Shown here in pieces: positions 35,989-44,453 of a stretch of 64,000 nucleotides of DNA. The translations under genes were made by a program, and so were the position numbers. The stretch comes from an uncultured Clostridia bacterium. GTDB lineage: Bacteria; Bacillota; Clostridia; Christensenellales; UBA1242. Under the pieces are notes generated by a model that saw only the letters and a list, made by a program, of their open reading frames with translations, did no database searches and was not told the origin of the DNA. How positions within the stretch are numbered: the first letter of the stretch is position 1; each line of letters starts with the position of its first letter. The stretch is taken from NCBI GenBank assembly GCA_944381215.1, contig CALWKF010000005.1, positions 1-64,000 on the forward strand. The letters run 5' to 3'.

Positions 35989-36897
35989 TTAGTTTTGCTT
36001 TTTCAGTAAAGGAACAACTCGTACGATTAGGGCGACGATGCAAAGTATTGAGCCCGAAATAAGGTAGTAAATCTTGAAGGGCACCAAAAAACTCATGAGA
36101 ATTATTAGTAGACCAAAAAGCAGGTAGTGGCGCGCTCTGGCTGGACTAAACGCGTAGGACAGCAGTTCGCGGTATTTGAGTTTGGGGCGCGAGATGTCGA
36201 CAGCACAAGGCAGTGTAATCTCGGTGCCTGCTAGGTAGTCGTGGTAAAAATTCTCAATTGGCACGAGTTCGATTTTTATGTTGCGAATCTGCTTGCTAAA
36301 ACTTATCACTTCATCCTCAAACCCCAAGCCCAAAAGCGCGACGTGTCTAAGGCCAAGTTTATTTGCGCACTTAATTACATAGGCGAGGTATACGCTGTCT
36401 ATTTTTGGCTTCGTAAAATAGGGAGCCAGCAAAATTTCTTCATCGCTATCAAATAATTTTTTGGCTGATTGCTGTGTCGAGGTTTGCTCATGCGTAGGCG
36501 AGGAATTTGAGTTTTTTGAAGTGCTATGCAAGGTACTATGCGCTTGGTTTTGCGAAGAGTTTGGCTCGATTATCAGGAAATCTGCGCAATTTGATACCGA
36601 GTGCGAGTTCGTAAGCACTTTGGTTAGAAAGGCTAAAATATCATCATTTGAGGTAAAGCGAAGGTTCGTAGACAGGGCTGAAATTTGGCCCTGTTCTTGC
36701 TTGGTTAGACGGAGTTTATTTGCACGCTTTGACCCAAGAAATACGACTAAATAACACACTAGCCCCGCCAATGTAGCCCCCACAAGTGCGCTAATTAACA
36801 CCTCGCGGGTGTAGAAACGCACCCAGGAAAACACCAAAATCCCTACCACTAAAAACAATACGGCGGTGTCAATTGCTACACTTAATTTACTACGCAT
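35989..36897 (-). CDS. Hypothetical membrane protein with four helices
   Basis: 302 residues from the ATG at 36897, chosen because GGAGGG lies at good spacing; an ATG 30 bases upstream has no ribosome site. Two membrane helices near the N-terminus (about 8-27 and 33-53), a cytoplasmic middle with a Ser/Asn/Thr/Gln-rich linker (about 112-145) and an alpha/beta segment resembling a degenerate nuclease-like core (SVYLAYVIKCANKLGLRHVALLGLG; weak), then two helices at the C-terminus. The linker encodes the AHSTLHSTS stretch, from DNA related to the TACTATGCA motif. No family recognised. Confidence 0.7.
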   Translation of the reverse strand: MRSKLSVAIDTAVLFLVVGILVFSWVRFYTREVLISALVGATLAGLVCYLVVFLGSKRANKLRLTKQEQGQISALSTNLRFTSNDDILAFLTKVLTNSHSVSNCADFLIIEPNSSQNQAHSTLHSTSKNSNSSPTHEQTSTQQSAKKLFDSDEEILLAPYFTKPKIDSVYLAYVIKCANKLGLRHVALLGLGFEDEVISFSKQIRNIKIELVPIENFYHDYLAGTEITLPCAVDISRPKLKYRELLSYAFSPARARHYLLFGLLIILMSFLVPFKIYYLISGSILCIVALIVRVVPLLKKQN

Positions 36898-37061
36898 AAA
36901 GCCCTCCAATTTCCATTTCACGCTCATGTCTTTTTATACCAGCGTAAAATTTATTTTTAAATACGCTAAACACGGTCGTTTTAGACATGAGTAAAATCGA
37001 CAATAAGACAAATTTTATTCATATTAATTCTTGACAAAACGGCACAATTTATGCTTTATGA

Positions 37062-37090
37062 TTGACTAAAAAGCCAATATATTATATAAT
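37062..37090 (+). promoter_or_regulatory. Sigma-A type promoter of rsfS-tsaE-tsaB
   Basis: TTGACT (37062-37067), 17 bases, TATAAT (37085-37090). A second TTGACA at 37031 has only a poor -10. Confidence 0.65.
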
Positions 37091-37119
37091 AGTAGGAAAG
37101 TTTGAAAAGGGGAGTGACT

Positions 37120-37575
37120 ATGAAAAAACAATTTAGTAAAGATTATACTTTGGCAGTGAGCGCGTGCGAGGTTTTCGAGGAGAACAAGGCCGAGAATGTA
37201 ATGCTTATTGATGTGTCGTATTTGTCTAACATCGCCGACTATTTCGTGATTGCGACCGCTAACAGCACGACTCATGCAAAGGCGTTGTGCGGGAAGGTCG
37301 AGGATGCTATGGAGGCGCAAGGCCAAAAGGTTTATCGTCGCGACGGTTTAAACGACGGACGCTGGATGGTGCTCGATTTTGGCACGCTGATTGTGCACGT
37401 TTTCACCGCTGAAATTCGCGAGTTTTACCATTTGGAAAAACTTTGGAGCGACGGCAAGAACGCGCTAAACATGGTGGGTATTCGTAAAATGCTCGAGCAG
37501 GCAAAGGCGAACGAAATCAAGAAAATGTTAGGGAAAGATGGCCCCGAGAAAAAGACCGAGGTAAAGGAAGCATAG
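37120..37575 (+). CDS. rsfS: Ribosomal silencing factor RsfS
   Basis: 151 residues from the ATG at 37120 after AAGGGGAG; an upstream TTG in frame overlaps the ribosome site. Conserved features: NVMLIDVSYLSNIADYFVIATANSTTHAKAL and WMVLDFGTLIVHVFTAEIREFYHLEKLW. RsfS binds L14 on the 50S subunit and blocks subunit joining under starvation. A ~30-residue charged tail extends beyond the family's usual end. The next gene begins 2 bases after the stop. Confidence 0.95.
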   Translation: MKKQFSKDYTLAVSACEVFEENKAENVMLIDVSYLSNIADYFVIATANSTTHAKALCGKVEDAMEAQGQKVYRRDGLNDGRWMVLDFGTLIVHVFTAEIREFYHLEKLWSDGKNALNMVGIRKMLEQAKANEIKKMLGKDGPEKKTEVKEA

Positions 37576-37576
37576 T

Positions 37577-37996
37577 ATGGAATTTGTTGCTGAAAATTTA
37601 GAGGACACGCGCGCGTTTGCTGAAAAGTTTGCGAAAATGCTCCGCCCTGGGGATGTCGTGCTACTGACTGGCGACTTGGGCGCAGGGAAGACGACGTTTG
37701 TCAAGGCCGTGGCAAAAACACTCGGCTTTGACGGGCTGGTGACGAGCCCAACATTCACACTACTAAATGAGTATTCTGGGAGTATGCCAATTTATCACTT
37801 CGATATGTACAGGTTAAAGTCCACGAGCGAGGCGATTGAGAGTGGCTTGGATGAAATTTTGAGGCAAAGCGACGGCGTGTGCTTTGTCGAGTGGCCACAG
37901 AAGGTTGCGGGAATTTTGCCCGAGAAAAACATAATGCTGGATATCGCAATTCTTGGCGACAATAAACGCAAATTTAGGGTGGTGGACGGAAGATGA
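37577..37996 (+). CDS. tsaE: tRNA t6A synthesis ATPase TsaE
   Basis: 139 residues. Walker A GDLGAGKTTFVKA (about 33-45), then the conserved SPTFTLLNEY and HFDMYRL, with the FVEWPQK Trp/Glu motif. TsaE works with TsaB and TsaD to place threonylcarbamoyl on A37 of ANN-decoding tRNAs. Overlaps the next gene by 4 bases (ATGA). Confidence 0.95.
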   Translation: MEFVAENLEDTRAFAEKFAKMLRPGDVVLLTGDLGAGKTTFVKAVAKTLGFDGLVTSPTFTLLNEYSGSMPIYHFDMYRLKSTSEAIESGLDEILRQSDGVCFVEWPQKVAGILPEKNIMLDIAILGDNKRKFRVVDGR

Positions 37997-39090
37997 ATAT
38001 TTTATTGCTTAATACGGCGGGGCGCGAAACACACATTGGCGTTATCAAGGGCGAGGAGGAAATTCTGCGCGAGTCCGCCTTTTTTAAACATAGCGAGAAC
38101 CTTTTTCCAATGCTAGAGGAAGTGCTGAATCTGGCTGAGATTAAGGTCGATGACTTCGACGCCTTTGCAGTTGTAGTGGGACCTGGGTCTTTTACGGGAA
38201 TACGAATTGGAATTGCAGTCGCAAAGGGCTTCTCATACATTTTCAATAAGCCCGTGATTGAAATTAGCACGCTAGAACTGCTGGCTTTTACCAAATTTAT
38301 GCGCTCGAAAAAATCGCCTATTTGCGCGATAATCAACGCGGGGGCGGGGCTTGTGTATCACCAGATTTTTGAGTTTATAGAGGGTGATATAAAAAAAATA
38401 AACAAGCCCAAAGTCGATAAATTAGAGCACTTTTTAGGCTACATTCACGAAAATTACGAAGGCATTAATCTTGTTTACTTCGATAACTACGAGAAAAAGG
38501 GCTTGCCCCTAGACCTAGATAGCGAAGAGTACAGCATCGAGGCATTGGCGAAACTCACAAAGCAGAAGTTTATTAAGGGCGAATTTACAAACAGCAAAAA
38601 CGTCATGCCACTATACCTGCGTTCGAGCCAAGCGGAAGCAATGGTGAAAAATCTCGAGATTGTGGAGGCCACGCGCGAGGATATTCCCGACATCTTGGTA
38701 TTAGAGGCACAAAACGATGAGTGGGACCTAAACTGGAGCGAAATTGCGACACGCCAGAGCTTTGATAACCCAAACTTTCGGTGCTTTTTGGCTAAAAGTG
38801 GGGGCGAGGTTAAGGGTATGATGTCTATTATGATGCTACCCGATGAGGCGGAAATTCTGCGTGTAAATGTCTTGAATAGCGCAAGGCTAAACGGAGTGGC
38901 GACATCGCTTTTTGACTGGCTGAAACATCATCTGCGCGAGACTGGATGTAAGGCGATTTTTCTCGAAGTCAACAGCCAAAATTACCCCGCAATCAGCCTT
39001 TACAGAAAACAAGGCTTTACCGAAATCTCGCGCCGTGAGGACTACTATGCCGACCACCAAGATGCAATTATTATGCGCTGTGAGTTGTAA
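37993..39090 (+). CDS. tsaB: TsaB-RimI fusion: t6A synthesis protein with C-terminal GNAT acetyltransferase
   Basis: 365 residues. Residues 1-~215 are TsaB: ILLLNTAGRETHIGV, HSENLFPMLEEVL, and VVVGPGSFTGIRIGIAVAKG. Residues ~222-365 form a RimI-type GNAT domain: VEATREDIPDILVLEAQ, the acetyl-CoA loop in NSARLNGVATSLFDWLKHH, and FLEVNSQNYPAISLYRKQGF. In most bacteria tsaB and rimI are adjacent separate genes; here one continuous frame joins them. RimI acetylates the N-terminus of ribosomal protein S18. TsaD is not in the window. In the acetyl-CoA loop the usual R/Q-x-x-G-x-G/A reads ARLNGVA. Confidence 0.92.
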   Translation: MNILLLNTAGRETHIGVIKGEEEILRESAFFKHSENLFPMLEEVLNLAEIKVDDFDAFAVVVGPGSFTGIRIGIAVAKGFSYIFNKPVIEISTLELLAFTKFMRSKKSPICAIINAGAGLVYHQIFEFIEGDIKKINKPKVDKLEHFLGYIHENYEGINLVYFDNYEKKGLPLDLDSEEYSIEALAKLTKQKFIKGEFTNSKNVMPLYLRSSQAEAMVKNLEIVEATREDIPDILVLEAQNDEWDLNWSEIATRQSFDNPNFRCFLAKSGGEVKGMMSIMMLPDEAEILRVNVLNSARLNGVATSLFDWLKHHLRETGCKAIFLEVNSQNYPAISLYRKQGFTEISRREDYYADHQDAIIMRCEL

Positions 39091-39261
39091 AAGTAGAATT
39101 GTGCAATAAAAAATTTTCATAAAATTCAATCTACTAATGACGAGTACACTTGTAAATAATTTTATAGCAATTCTCTAAAATCACAAATAGTTTAATTTCA
39201 TTATTCATTATTTAGCAAAAATTTGACCGAAAACATAGACTACTCCTAAAAGGTGGTGGGT

Positions 39262-39996
39262 ATGCCAAGTTTTAGGGGGATGAACTACACGTGTTCAGGC
39301 TTTGGCAGGGCGATTTTGTTGCTCCACGGCTGGGGCGGAAGCATCGATAGTTTTGCTGGAATTGCTAGCAATTTTGAGAGCGAATTTTGCGTTTATAGGC
39401 TCGATTTTTGGGGCTTCGGCGCGAGCGAATTGCCATCAGCATCCGCCGATATTTATTCTTATACTGAGGCGGTGGAGGACTTTATTACTAAAATCATTGC
39501 AGAGCCTGTTATTTTAATTGGGCACAGTTTTGGGGGCAGGGTGGCAATAATCTTAGGCGCAAACTGTCCGCTCGTCGAAAAAATTATTTTAGTCGACAGC
39601 GCAGGGCTGAAACCTAGGCGGAGCCTAAAAAAGCGCGTGCAAATCGCTAGATATCATAGACTAAAACGCAAAGTGGAGCAGGGAAAGGCCGATAAAAGTA
39701 AGTTAGACGGGTTCGGCAGTCGCGACTATCTCGGACTTGTGCCCGTCATGAGGCAAGTGTTCGTGCGGGTGGTGAACGCAGATTTAAAAAGTATGGCCAG
39801 AAAAATCACCAAGCCCGTCTTGCTAATTTGGGGAAGGCACGACCGCGAAACGCCTTTGTATATGGCTAGAATTCTTCGCAAAATCATACCGCATAGTACT
39901 CTGCAAGTGCTAAACGGCGGGCACTTTGCCTACCTTGATTGCGAGCACGAGTTCTTGCGCCTGTGCTATGATTTTTGTGAAGTGAACTCGCACTAA
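39262..39996 (+). CDS. Alpha/beta hydrolase
   Basis: 244 residues from the ATG at 39262 (AAGGTGGTGG before it). Oxyanion region LLLHGWGGS (about 18-26), nucleophile elbow IGHSFGGRV (about 89-97), acid in LIWGRHDRETPL (about 192), and base in LNGGHFAYLD (about 220). No signal peptide. Upstream neighbours are the t6A genes and downstream is murF, but no shared operon is evident. Substrate unknown. Confidence 0.92.
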   Translation: MPSFRGMNYTCSGFGRAILLLHGWGGSIDSFAGIASNFESEFCVYRLDFWGFGASELPSASADIYSYTEAVEDFITKIIAEPVILIGHSFGGRVAIILGANCPLVEKIILVDSAGLKPRRSLKKRVQIARYHRLKRKVEQGKADKSKLDGFGSRDYLGLVPVMRQVFVRVVNADLKSMARKITKPVLLIWGRHDRETPLYMARILRKIIPHSTLQVLNGGHFAYLDCEHEFLRLCYDFCEVNSH

Positions 39997-40053
39997 AAAA
40001 GATCGTATTTGGTCAAGTTGCGCTGGCTAAAATATACTAAAAGTGCTATCCAT

Positions 40054-40215
40054 GCAATATTATTATCGGGTAAACAAAAAGGAAGTACAGCAGACGATTT
40101 AGCCACGCAATATTATTGACAGTTAAATTTAAAAAAGTACGACAGGCAATCTATCGACACAAGATTATTGGCAGATAAAAACAAAAGGTCAACTGGCAAG
40201 AAATTTATTATCACC
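40054..40215. repeat. Degenerate ~53-bp tandem repeat
   Basis: GCAATATTATT occurs at 40054 and 40107 and as a CAAGATTATT variant at 40160, a spacing of 53 bases. After each, blocks of the type (G/A)xxAGATAAAxACAAAAGGxxxxACxGGCA follow in diverged form. The 297-base gap (39997-40293) holds no gene. Confidence 0.35.
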
Positions 40216-40293
40216 TGATCGGCACAAATGGAAAAAGCAAGAACGCGAGCACGGGGCTAAAATATTTAAGGCATTTTGAGAATAGGAGGGGAA

Positions 40294-41925
40294 ATGAGCG
40301 AATTTTTCGATTTTTCAAACTGGCATTTTTACATAGCGATTATTTTGTCGGCCGTCAACGCACTGATTCTGTGCTTCGAAGGGTACAAATTTTTGCAGGT
40401 CATTCAACTTTCTGGCTATCACACTCGTGGCTACTTCGACTGGCTAAAAGGCTCGGGCGGTGCGTATGTAGGCAGGCTCGCGATTGTTGTCGTACTGTCG
40501 CTTGCGTGTATGCTGGTAACCAATGTAATTCTCGATAATTACAGCGATTACCTAGGCTATCTCGGGCTGATTTTTTACTGCCTATTTAGTTACATCTATA
40601 TAATAAATGTCCACCTAGCACCAAAGAAAACGCCTCTAAAACTTACGAATCGTATGAATAGGGCAAACATTTTGATGTACATTCTGTGCTTCATCTTTAC
40701 CTTCGGCTTGATAATTTTGTCGAGCTTGTACTTGCCCTTTTTGCGCTTTGGCATTATAGCAATCACGCCCTTGATTTTGCCAATACTCGTGCCCTTTGTC
40801 CACTGGATGCTAAAACCACTCGAGGCTGGAATCAACAAAGGCTACGTGCGTCGCGCCGAGAAAAAGTTGGCGCAGTTCCCCAATTTAATCAAAATCGGCA
40901 TAACAGGGAGCTTTGGAAAAACTAGCACGAAGAACTTTTTAGCGACTATTTTGTCCGAAAAATACAGCGTTTGCGCGACCCCGTTTAACTTCAACACCCC
41001 GACAGGAATCACCAAAACCGTGCTCCAAAATCTAACACTCGGGCACCAAGTTTTTATCGCCGAAATGGGCGCAAGGCAACAAGGCGACATTCAGGAACTT
41101 TGCGAGATTGTTGAGCCAAAATACGGAATTTTAACCTCGATTGGCGCGCAACATATCGCTACATTTAAGTCGCTGGAAAATGTAAAGCGCACCAAAATGG
41201 AGTTGCCAAAGTACCTAGGTACTGAGGGCTTCTGTGTGTTCAATATAGACAGCCCCGCGGTAGCCGAAATTTTACCGCAGAGCGATTGCCGAAAGTGCAC
41301 CGTGTCAATAAACGGGCCCGCGGACATTTTTGCAACAGACATAGTTACCTCGAGCGAGGGAACGCGATTCACTCTACATATGGATAAGAAAACGCTAGAG
41401 TGTAGCACGAAATTACTAGGGCTTCATAACATAGACAACCTGCTTCTTTGCGTAGCACTGGCCCGAGAGTTAGGACTTAGCGACCAGCAGATTTTGAGCG
41501 GAATTAGCAAGGTCGCGCCCGTTGAACACAGACTGCAACTAATCAATGCCGAGAACGGAGTAACGATTCTCGACGACACTTATAACGCAAGTATCGAGGG
41601 GAGCCAGCGCGCGCTCGAAGTTTTAGGAATGTTCGAGGGCAGACGCAAGATTGTCATCACACCTGGTCTTGTCGAGTTAGGCACAATGGAACGCCTCGAG
41701 AACTACAACTTCGGCAAACGTATCAGCAAAGTCGCCGATATCGTAATAATTGTAAATAAGAGCAACTACCTCTCCATTCGTCAAGGGCTCCTCGATAGCG
41801 GTTTTGATGAAACTAAAATCTACGAGGCCGAAAACCTCTTTGCGACCCAAGAAATAATGAAGCAAATCTTACTTTCAGGCGATGTCATCCTCTGGGAAAA
41901 CGACCTCCCAGACAACTACATCTAA
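40294..41925 (+). CDS. murF: MurF-type Mur ligase with N-terminal membrane domain
   Basis: 543 residues from the ATG at 40294 after ATAGGAGGGG. Residues 1-~175 hold about five membrane helices. The rest is a Mur ligase: P-loop GITGSFGKTSTKNF (about 202-215), TPFNFNTPTGIT, EMGARQQGDIQELC typical of MurF, the HRLQL linker and DDTYNAS. MurF adds D-Ala-D-Ala to UDP-MurNAc-tripeptide. Soluble MurF of most bacteria is about 450 residues; the membrane domain is an addition seen in some Clostridia. ddl, which makes its substrate, lies next. Confidence 0.88.
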   Translation: MSEFFDFSNWHFYIAIILSAVNALILCFEGYKFLQVIQLSGYHTRGYFDWLKGSGGAYVGRLAIVVVLSLACMLVTNVILDNYSDYLGYLGLIFYCLFSYIYIINVHLAPKKTPLKLTNRMNRANILMYILCFIFTFGLIILSSLYLPFLRFGIIAITPLILPILVPFVHWMLKPLEAGINKGYVRRAEKKLAQFPNLIKIGITGSFGKTSTKNFLATILSEKYSVCATPFNFNTPTGITKTVLQNLTLGHQVFIAEMGARQQGDIQELCEIVEPKYGILTSIGAQHIATFKSLENVKRTKMELPKYLGTEGFCVFNIDSPAVAEILPQSDCRKCTVSINGPADIFATDIVTSSEGTRFTLHMDKKTLECSTKLLGLHNIDNLLLCVALARELGLSDQQILSGISKVAPVEHRLQLINAENGVTILDDTYNASIEGSQRALEVLGMFEGRRKIVITPGLVELGTMERLENYNFGKRISKVADIVIIVNKSNYLSIRQGLLDSGFDETKIYEAENLFATQEIMKQILLSGDVILWENDLPDNYI

Positions 41926-42053
41926 CCATTCGCATCCAATTTTCTCCTATTTTGAGGACTAAAATAGGAGCAAAACAATAGTCGTAGGAGAAAAATCTAT
42001 TAGTTAACGCGCGTGAAATTAAAAAACACGATTGCAACTTAATAAAATTAATT

Positions 42054-42086
42054 AACACTGCAATTTTTTGTAGTGTTTTTATTTTT
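42054..42086 (+). terminator. Rho-independent terminator downstream of murF
   Basis: AACACTGCA pairs with TGTAGTGTT (one G-U), then TTTTATTTTT. It lies 130 bases after the murF stop. Confidence 0.7.
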
Positions 42087-42129
42087 AAAAAACTTTAAAT
42101 ATTTCATTTGTTTTACGAATTTTTATTAA

Positions 42130-42188
42130 AAAAACACTATTTTTACACAAATTTTGAGGTACTATGCATATGTATTATGCATTTTTAT
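42130..42188. repeat. Repeat copy A around TACTATGCATA
   Basis: Reads AAAACACTATTTTTACACAA then ATTTTGAGGTACTATGCATA then TGTATTATGCATTTTTAT. Nearly identical to 43874-43932, with about four differences in roughly 58 bases. Confidence 0.75.
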
Positions 42189-42391
42189 ATAAATTAATGT
42201 TGTAAAAAATCTTTATTTTATTAACTATAAATTAATTAGTATAAAAAATTTAACTATAAATTGGTGTTACTATAAAAAAGGGTAACCATAAATTTGTGTT
42301 AGCATAAAATCAAACTATAAAACGATGTTAGTAAAAAATTAAATTGCAAATTAGTGTTAGTATAAATATAAATTAGTATTGTTATAAAAAG
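42187..42391. repeat. Degenerate tandem repeat, about seven units
   Basis: Units resembling TATAAATTAGTGTTAGTATAAAA begin near 42188, 42225, 42254, 42287, 42316, 42345 and 42367, spaced 22-37 bases. Similarity between neighbours is clear but imperfect. Confidence 0.6.
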
Positions 42392-42456
42392 ACTTTGGAT
42401 TTTGCGAGCACGAAATTTTGAAGCGGGGCATATATATTTTTAATTAGGAGGTGCTT

Positions 42457-43671
42457 ATGCAAAATATTGCGGTAATTTTTGGAGGGCGCTCGGTCGAACA
42501 TGATATTTCGATTATTACAGGCCTTGGGATTATAAAAAATATTAGCGCGAAGTATAATGTCATCCCAATTTATATTACAAGGAATGGCGAGTGGTTGACT
42601 GGAGAAAATCTTACCAAAAAAGAAAGTTTTTTACCTACTATTTCAAAGCATGCTTTTTCTAGTGGTTGTAAAAAAGGCGAAGCAGGTGTAAATTGTTTAA
42701 ATAATTGCGGTGATTTCAAAAGTGAACAAAGTGGTAATTGTGTAAATGACGTGCGCGTGAAGGGGAAAGTGTGTTACATTGAAAATAACGAGCCATTTTT
42801 GGTGTATACTAAGGGGCTTGGTCGCTCACGCGAGCATATTGATTGCGCGGTACTCGCTTTGCATGGTGGTGAATATGAAGGGGGCGCAGTTCAAGGTCTG
42901 CTGACACTCGCGCGAATTCCTTTTACATCGGCTGGGTGCTTTGGGAGTAGCGCGTGCATGGATAAGGTCGCGACAAAACACCTGCTCTGCGGTTTAAAAA
43001 TCAACACCACCCGTTACATTTGGGGCGAAAGTGTTGAGGAGATGATGACTAAACTTAAAAAGGCGCACCTAAGTTATCCGCTGATTGTAAAGCCCGCTTG
43101 CTGTGGTAGTAGTATTGGTATTTCAAAAGTTGAGAATCGCGAAACCTTGGGGAAGGCTGTTGAGTACGCGCTAAAATTTGATACGAAGGTTTTGGTTGAA
43201 GAGTGTCTGGTAGATTTTCGTGAGTTGTCTGTGTCGGCTCTAAAAAGCGGGGATGAAATTAAATGTTCTAGCATCGAGGAGGTTCTATGTAACGGCGACG
43301 TGTTCGATTTTGCCGAAAAGTACTGCGACCAAAAAGTAAAGAGGCAGGTGCCAGCAGATATCGATAAAGAGTTAGCGGAACAGATTTTTGACACCACGCG
43401 CCTAGTTTATCGCGAATTGGGACTTAATGGTGTGGTGCGCGTTGATTATCTTTTTGCTAATTCCAAACTCTACCTAAACGAAATTAACACAATTCCAGGA
43501 AGTCTTGCCTTCTACCTATGGCGTGGCCAAGGCATTGGCTTTTCGAGATTGATTACACTAATGATAGAACAAACCATTCGCGACTTCAACGCAAAACAGA
43601 ATATTACCTACACCTATCCCTCCACCGCCTTAAACGCATTAGCCTCAGTCGACAAAATCATCTCAAAATAG
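42457..43671 (+). CDS. ddl: D-alanine--D-alanine ligase
   Basis: 404 residues from the ATG at 42457; a GTG six bases earlier is part of the ribosome site AGGAGGTG. ATP-grasp enzyme: it begins NIAVIFGGRSVEHDISIITG, with LALHGGEYEGGAVQGLL, the ATP-binding PLIVKPACCGSSIGISKV, and the metal-binding LNEINTIPGSL. It is about 40-50 residues longer than most Ddl because of a Cys/Asn/Lys-rich insertion at about 70-105 (SGCKKGEAGVNCLNNCGDF). Makes the dipeptide used by MurF. Stands alone between AT-rich gaps. Confidence 0.95.
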   Translation: MQNIAVIFGGRSVEHDISIITGLGIIKNISAKYNVIPIYITRNGEWLTGENLTKKESFLPTISKHAFSSGCKKGEAGVNCLNNCGDFKSEQSGNCVNDVRVKGKVCYIENNEPFLVYTKGLGRSREHIDCAVLALHGGEYEGGAVQGLLTLARIPFTSAGCFGSSACMDKVATKHLLCGLKINTTRYIWGESVEEMMTKLKKAHLSYPLIVKPACCGSSIGISKVENRETLGKAVEYALKFDTKVLVEECLVDFRELSVSALKSGDEIKCSSIEEVLCNGDVFDFAEKYCDQKVKRQVPADIDKELAEQIFDTTRLVYRELGLNGVVRVDYLFANSKLYLNEINTIPGSLAFYLWRGQGIGFSRLITLMIEQTIRDFNAKQNITYTYPSTALNALASVDKIISK

Positions 43672-43873
43672 TTGACTAAAATTAATAACTATATATTATA
43701 AATTTTTCGAACATTAATATATATAAAAATTTTTATTAATCCTAATCTGCTCTCAAAATCGAATAGTATTTACTTAAATTTTTAATATTAAATAGGCAAA
43801 ATTTGGGTAATAACTATTATTGAAAATTTTAATTTAATAATACGTTTTTGCGCAAAAACATCAAATTTTTAAT

Positions 43874-43932
43874 AAAAAACACGGTTTTTATGCAAATTTT
43901 GAGGTACTATGCATAGGTATTATGCATTTTTA
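43874..43932. repeat. Repeat copy B around TACTATGCATA
   Basis: AAAAAACACGGTTTTTATGC then AAATTTTGAGGTACTATGCA then TAGGTATTATGCATTTTTAT, matching copy A at 42130-42188. Confidence 0.75.
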
Positions 43933-43981
43933 TGTGTTACTATTTTAAATTTTTTAGCCATTATTATATAGTAAATTTAAA

Positions 43982-44009
43982 GACTATTCTAAAATGAATA
44001 GCCTTTTTT
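43982..44009 (+). terminator. Terminator-like hairpin
   Basis: GACTATTC pairs with GAATAGCC (one mismatch) around TAAAAT, then TTTTTT. It lies 310 bases after ddl, so which transcript it ends is unclear. Confidence 0.6.
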
Positions 44010-44098
44010 AAACTAAAAATTTTTAGAACATTTTTCGAACATATGTTTGACTTTTCCTTTTATTATCTATATAATATAGGAAAAAATAAGGAGGGAAT

Positions 44099-44446
44099 AT
44101 GGAACACTTTATTATGATGGGAATACTGCTTAAACTTATGCAAAATACCAAAATTACTGCCAAGCAACTTGCAGAAGAATTTGAAGTAAGTGAACGTTCG
44201 GTTTATCGCTACATCAGTAGTCTCAGCACTTGCGGAGTTCCAATTTACACTAAAACGGGGAGATATGGTGGCATCACGCTTGCCTCGCCAATTGAACTTA
44301 AAAAAGTGTATTTTACCAAAGAGGAACTCGAAGCACTCAAACGACTAATTGCGAGTAGTAGGGTAACGCCTCAAATTGTGGCACTGTCTAAAAAAATTGA
44401 ATATTTAATAAATTACCCCAGCACTCCCAGTATCAATGCTAATTAA
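44099..44446 (+). CDS. Small HTH regulator (HTH_11/WYL-type N-terminus only)
   Basis: 115 residues. The N-terminal winged helix has ITAKQLAEEFEVSERSVYRYISSLSTCGVPIYTKTGRYGG, the DeoR/HTH_11 pattern found at the start of WYL-domain regulators. It continues into YFTKEELEALKRLIASS, the usual linker to a WYL domain, but the protein ends without that domain. Own consensus promoter and AAGGAGGG site. Either a natural short form or a truncated WYL regulator; target unknown. Confidence 0.85.
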   Translation: MEHFIMMGILLKLMQNTKITAKQLAEEFEVSERSVYRYISSLSTCGVPIYTKTGRYGGITLASPIELKKVYFTKEELEALKRLIASSRVTPQIVALSKKIEYLINYPSTPSINAN

Positions 44447-44453
44447 GTTGAGG

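Larger units (their letters stand above)
41926..42456. other. AT-rich gap between murF and ddl
   Basis: About 530 bases with no gene. It holds a terminator (42054-42086), a repeat shared with the gap after ddl (about 42130-42188), and a degenerate tandem repeat (42187-42391). The ddl ribosome site TTAGGAGG ends it. Confidence 0.6.
43672..44098. other. AT-rich gap after ddl
   Basis: 427 bases with no gene. Contains repeat copy B (43874-43932), a terminator-like hairpin (43982-44009) and the promoter of the next gene: TTGACT (44047-44052), 17 bases, TATAAT (44070-44075), then AAGGAGGG. Confidence 0.6.

Noticed and set aside
42187-42391. CRISPR array
   Set aside because: Units are degenerate and 22-37 bases apart with no distinct spacers, and no cas genes are present.
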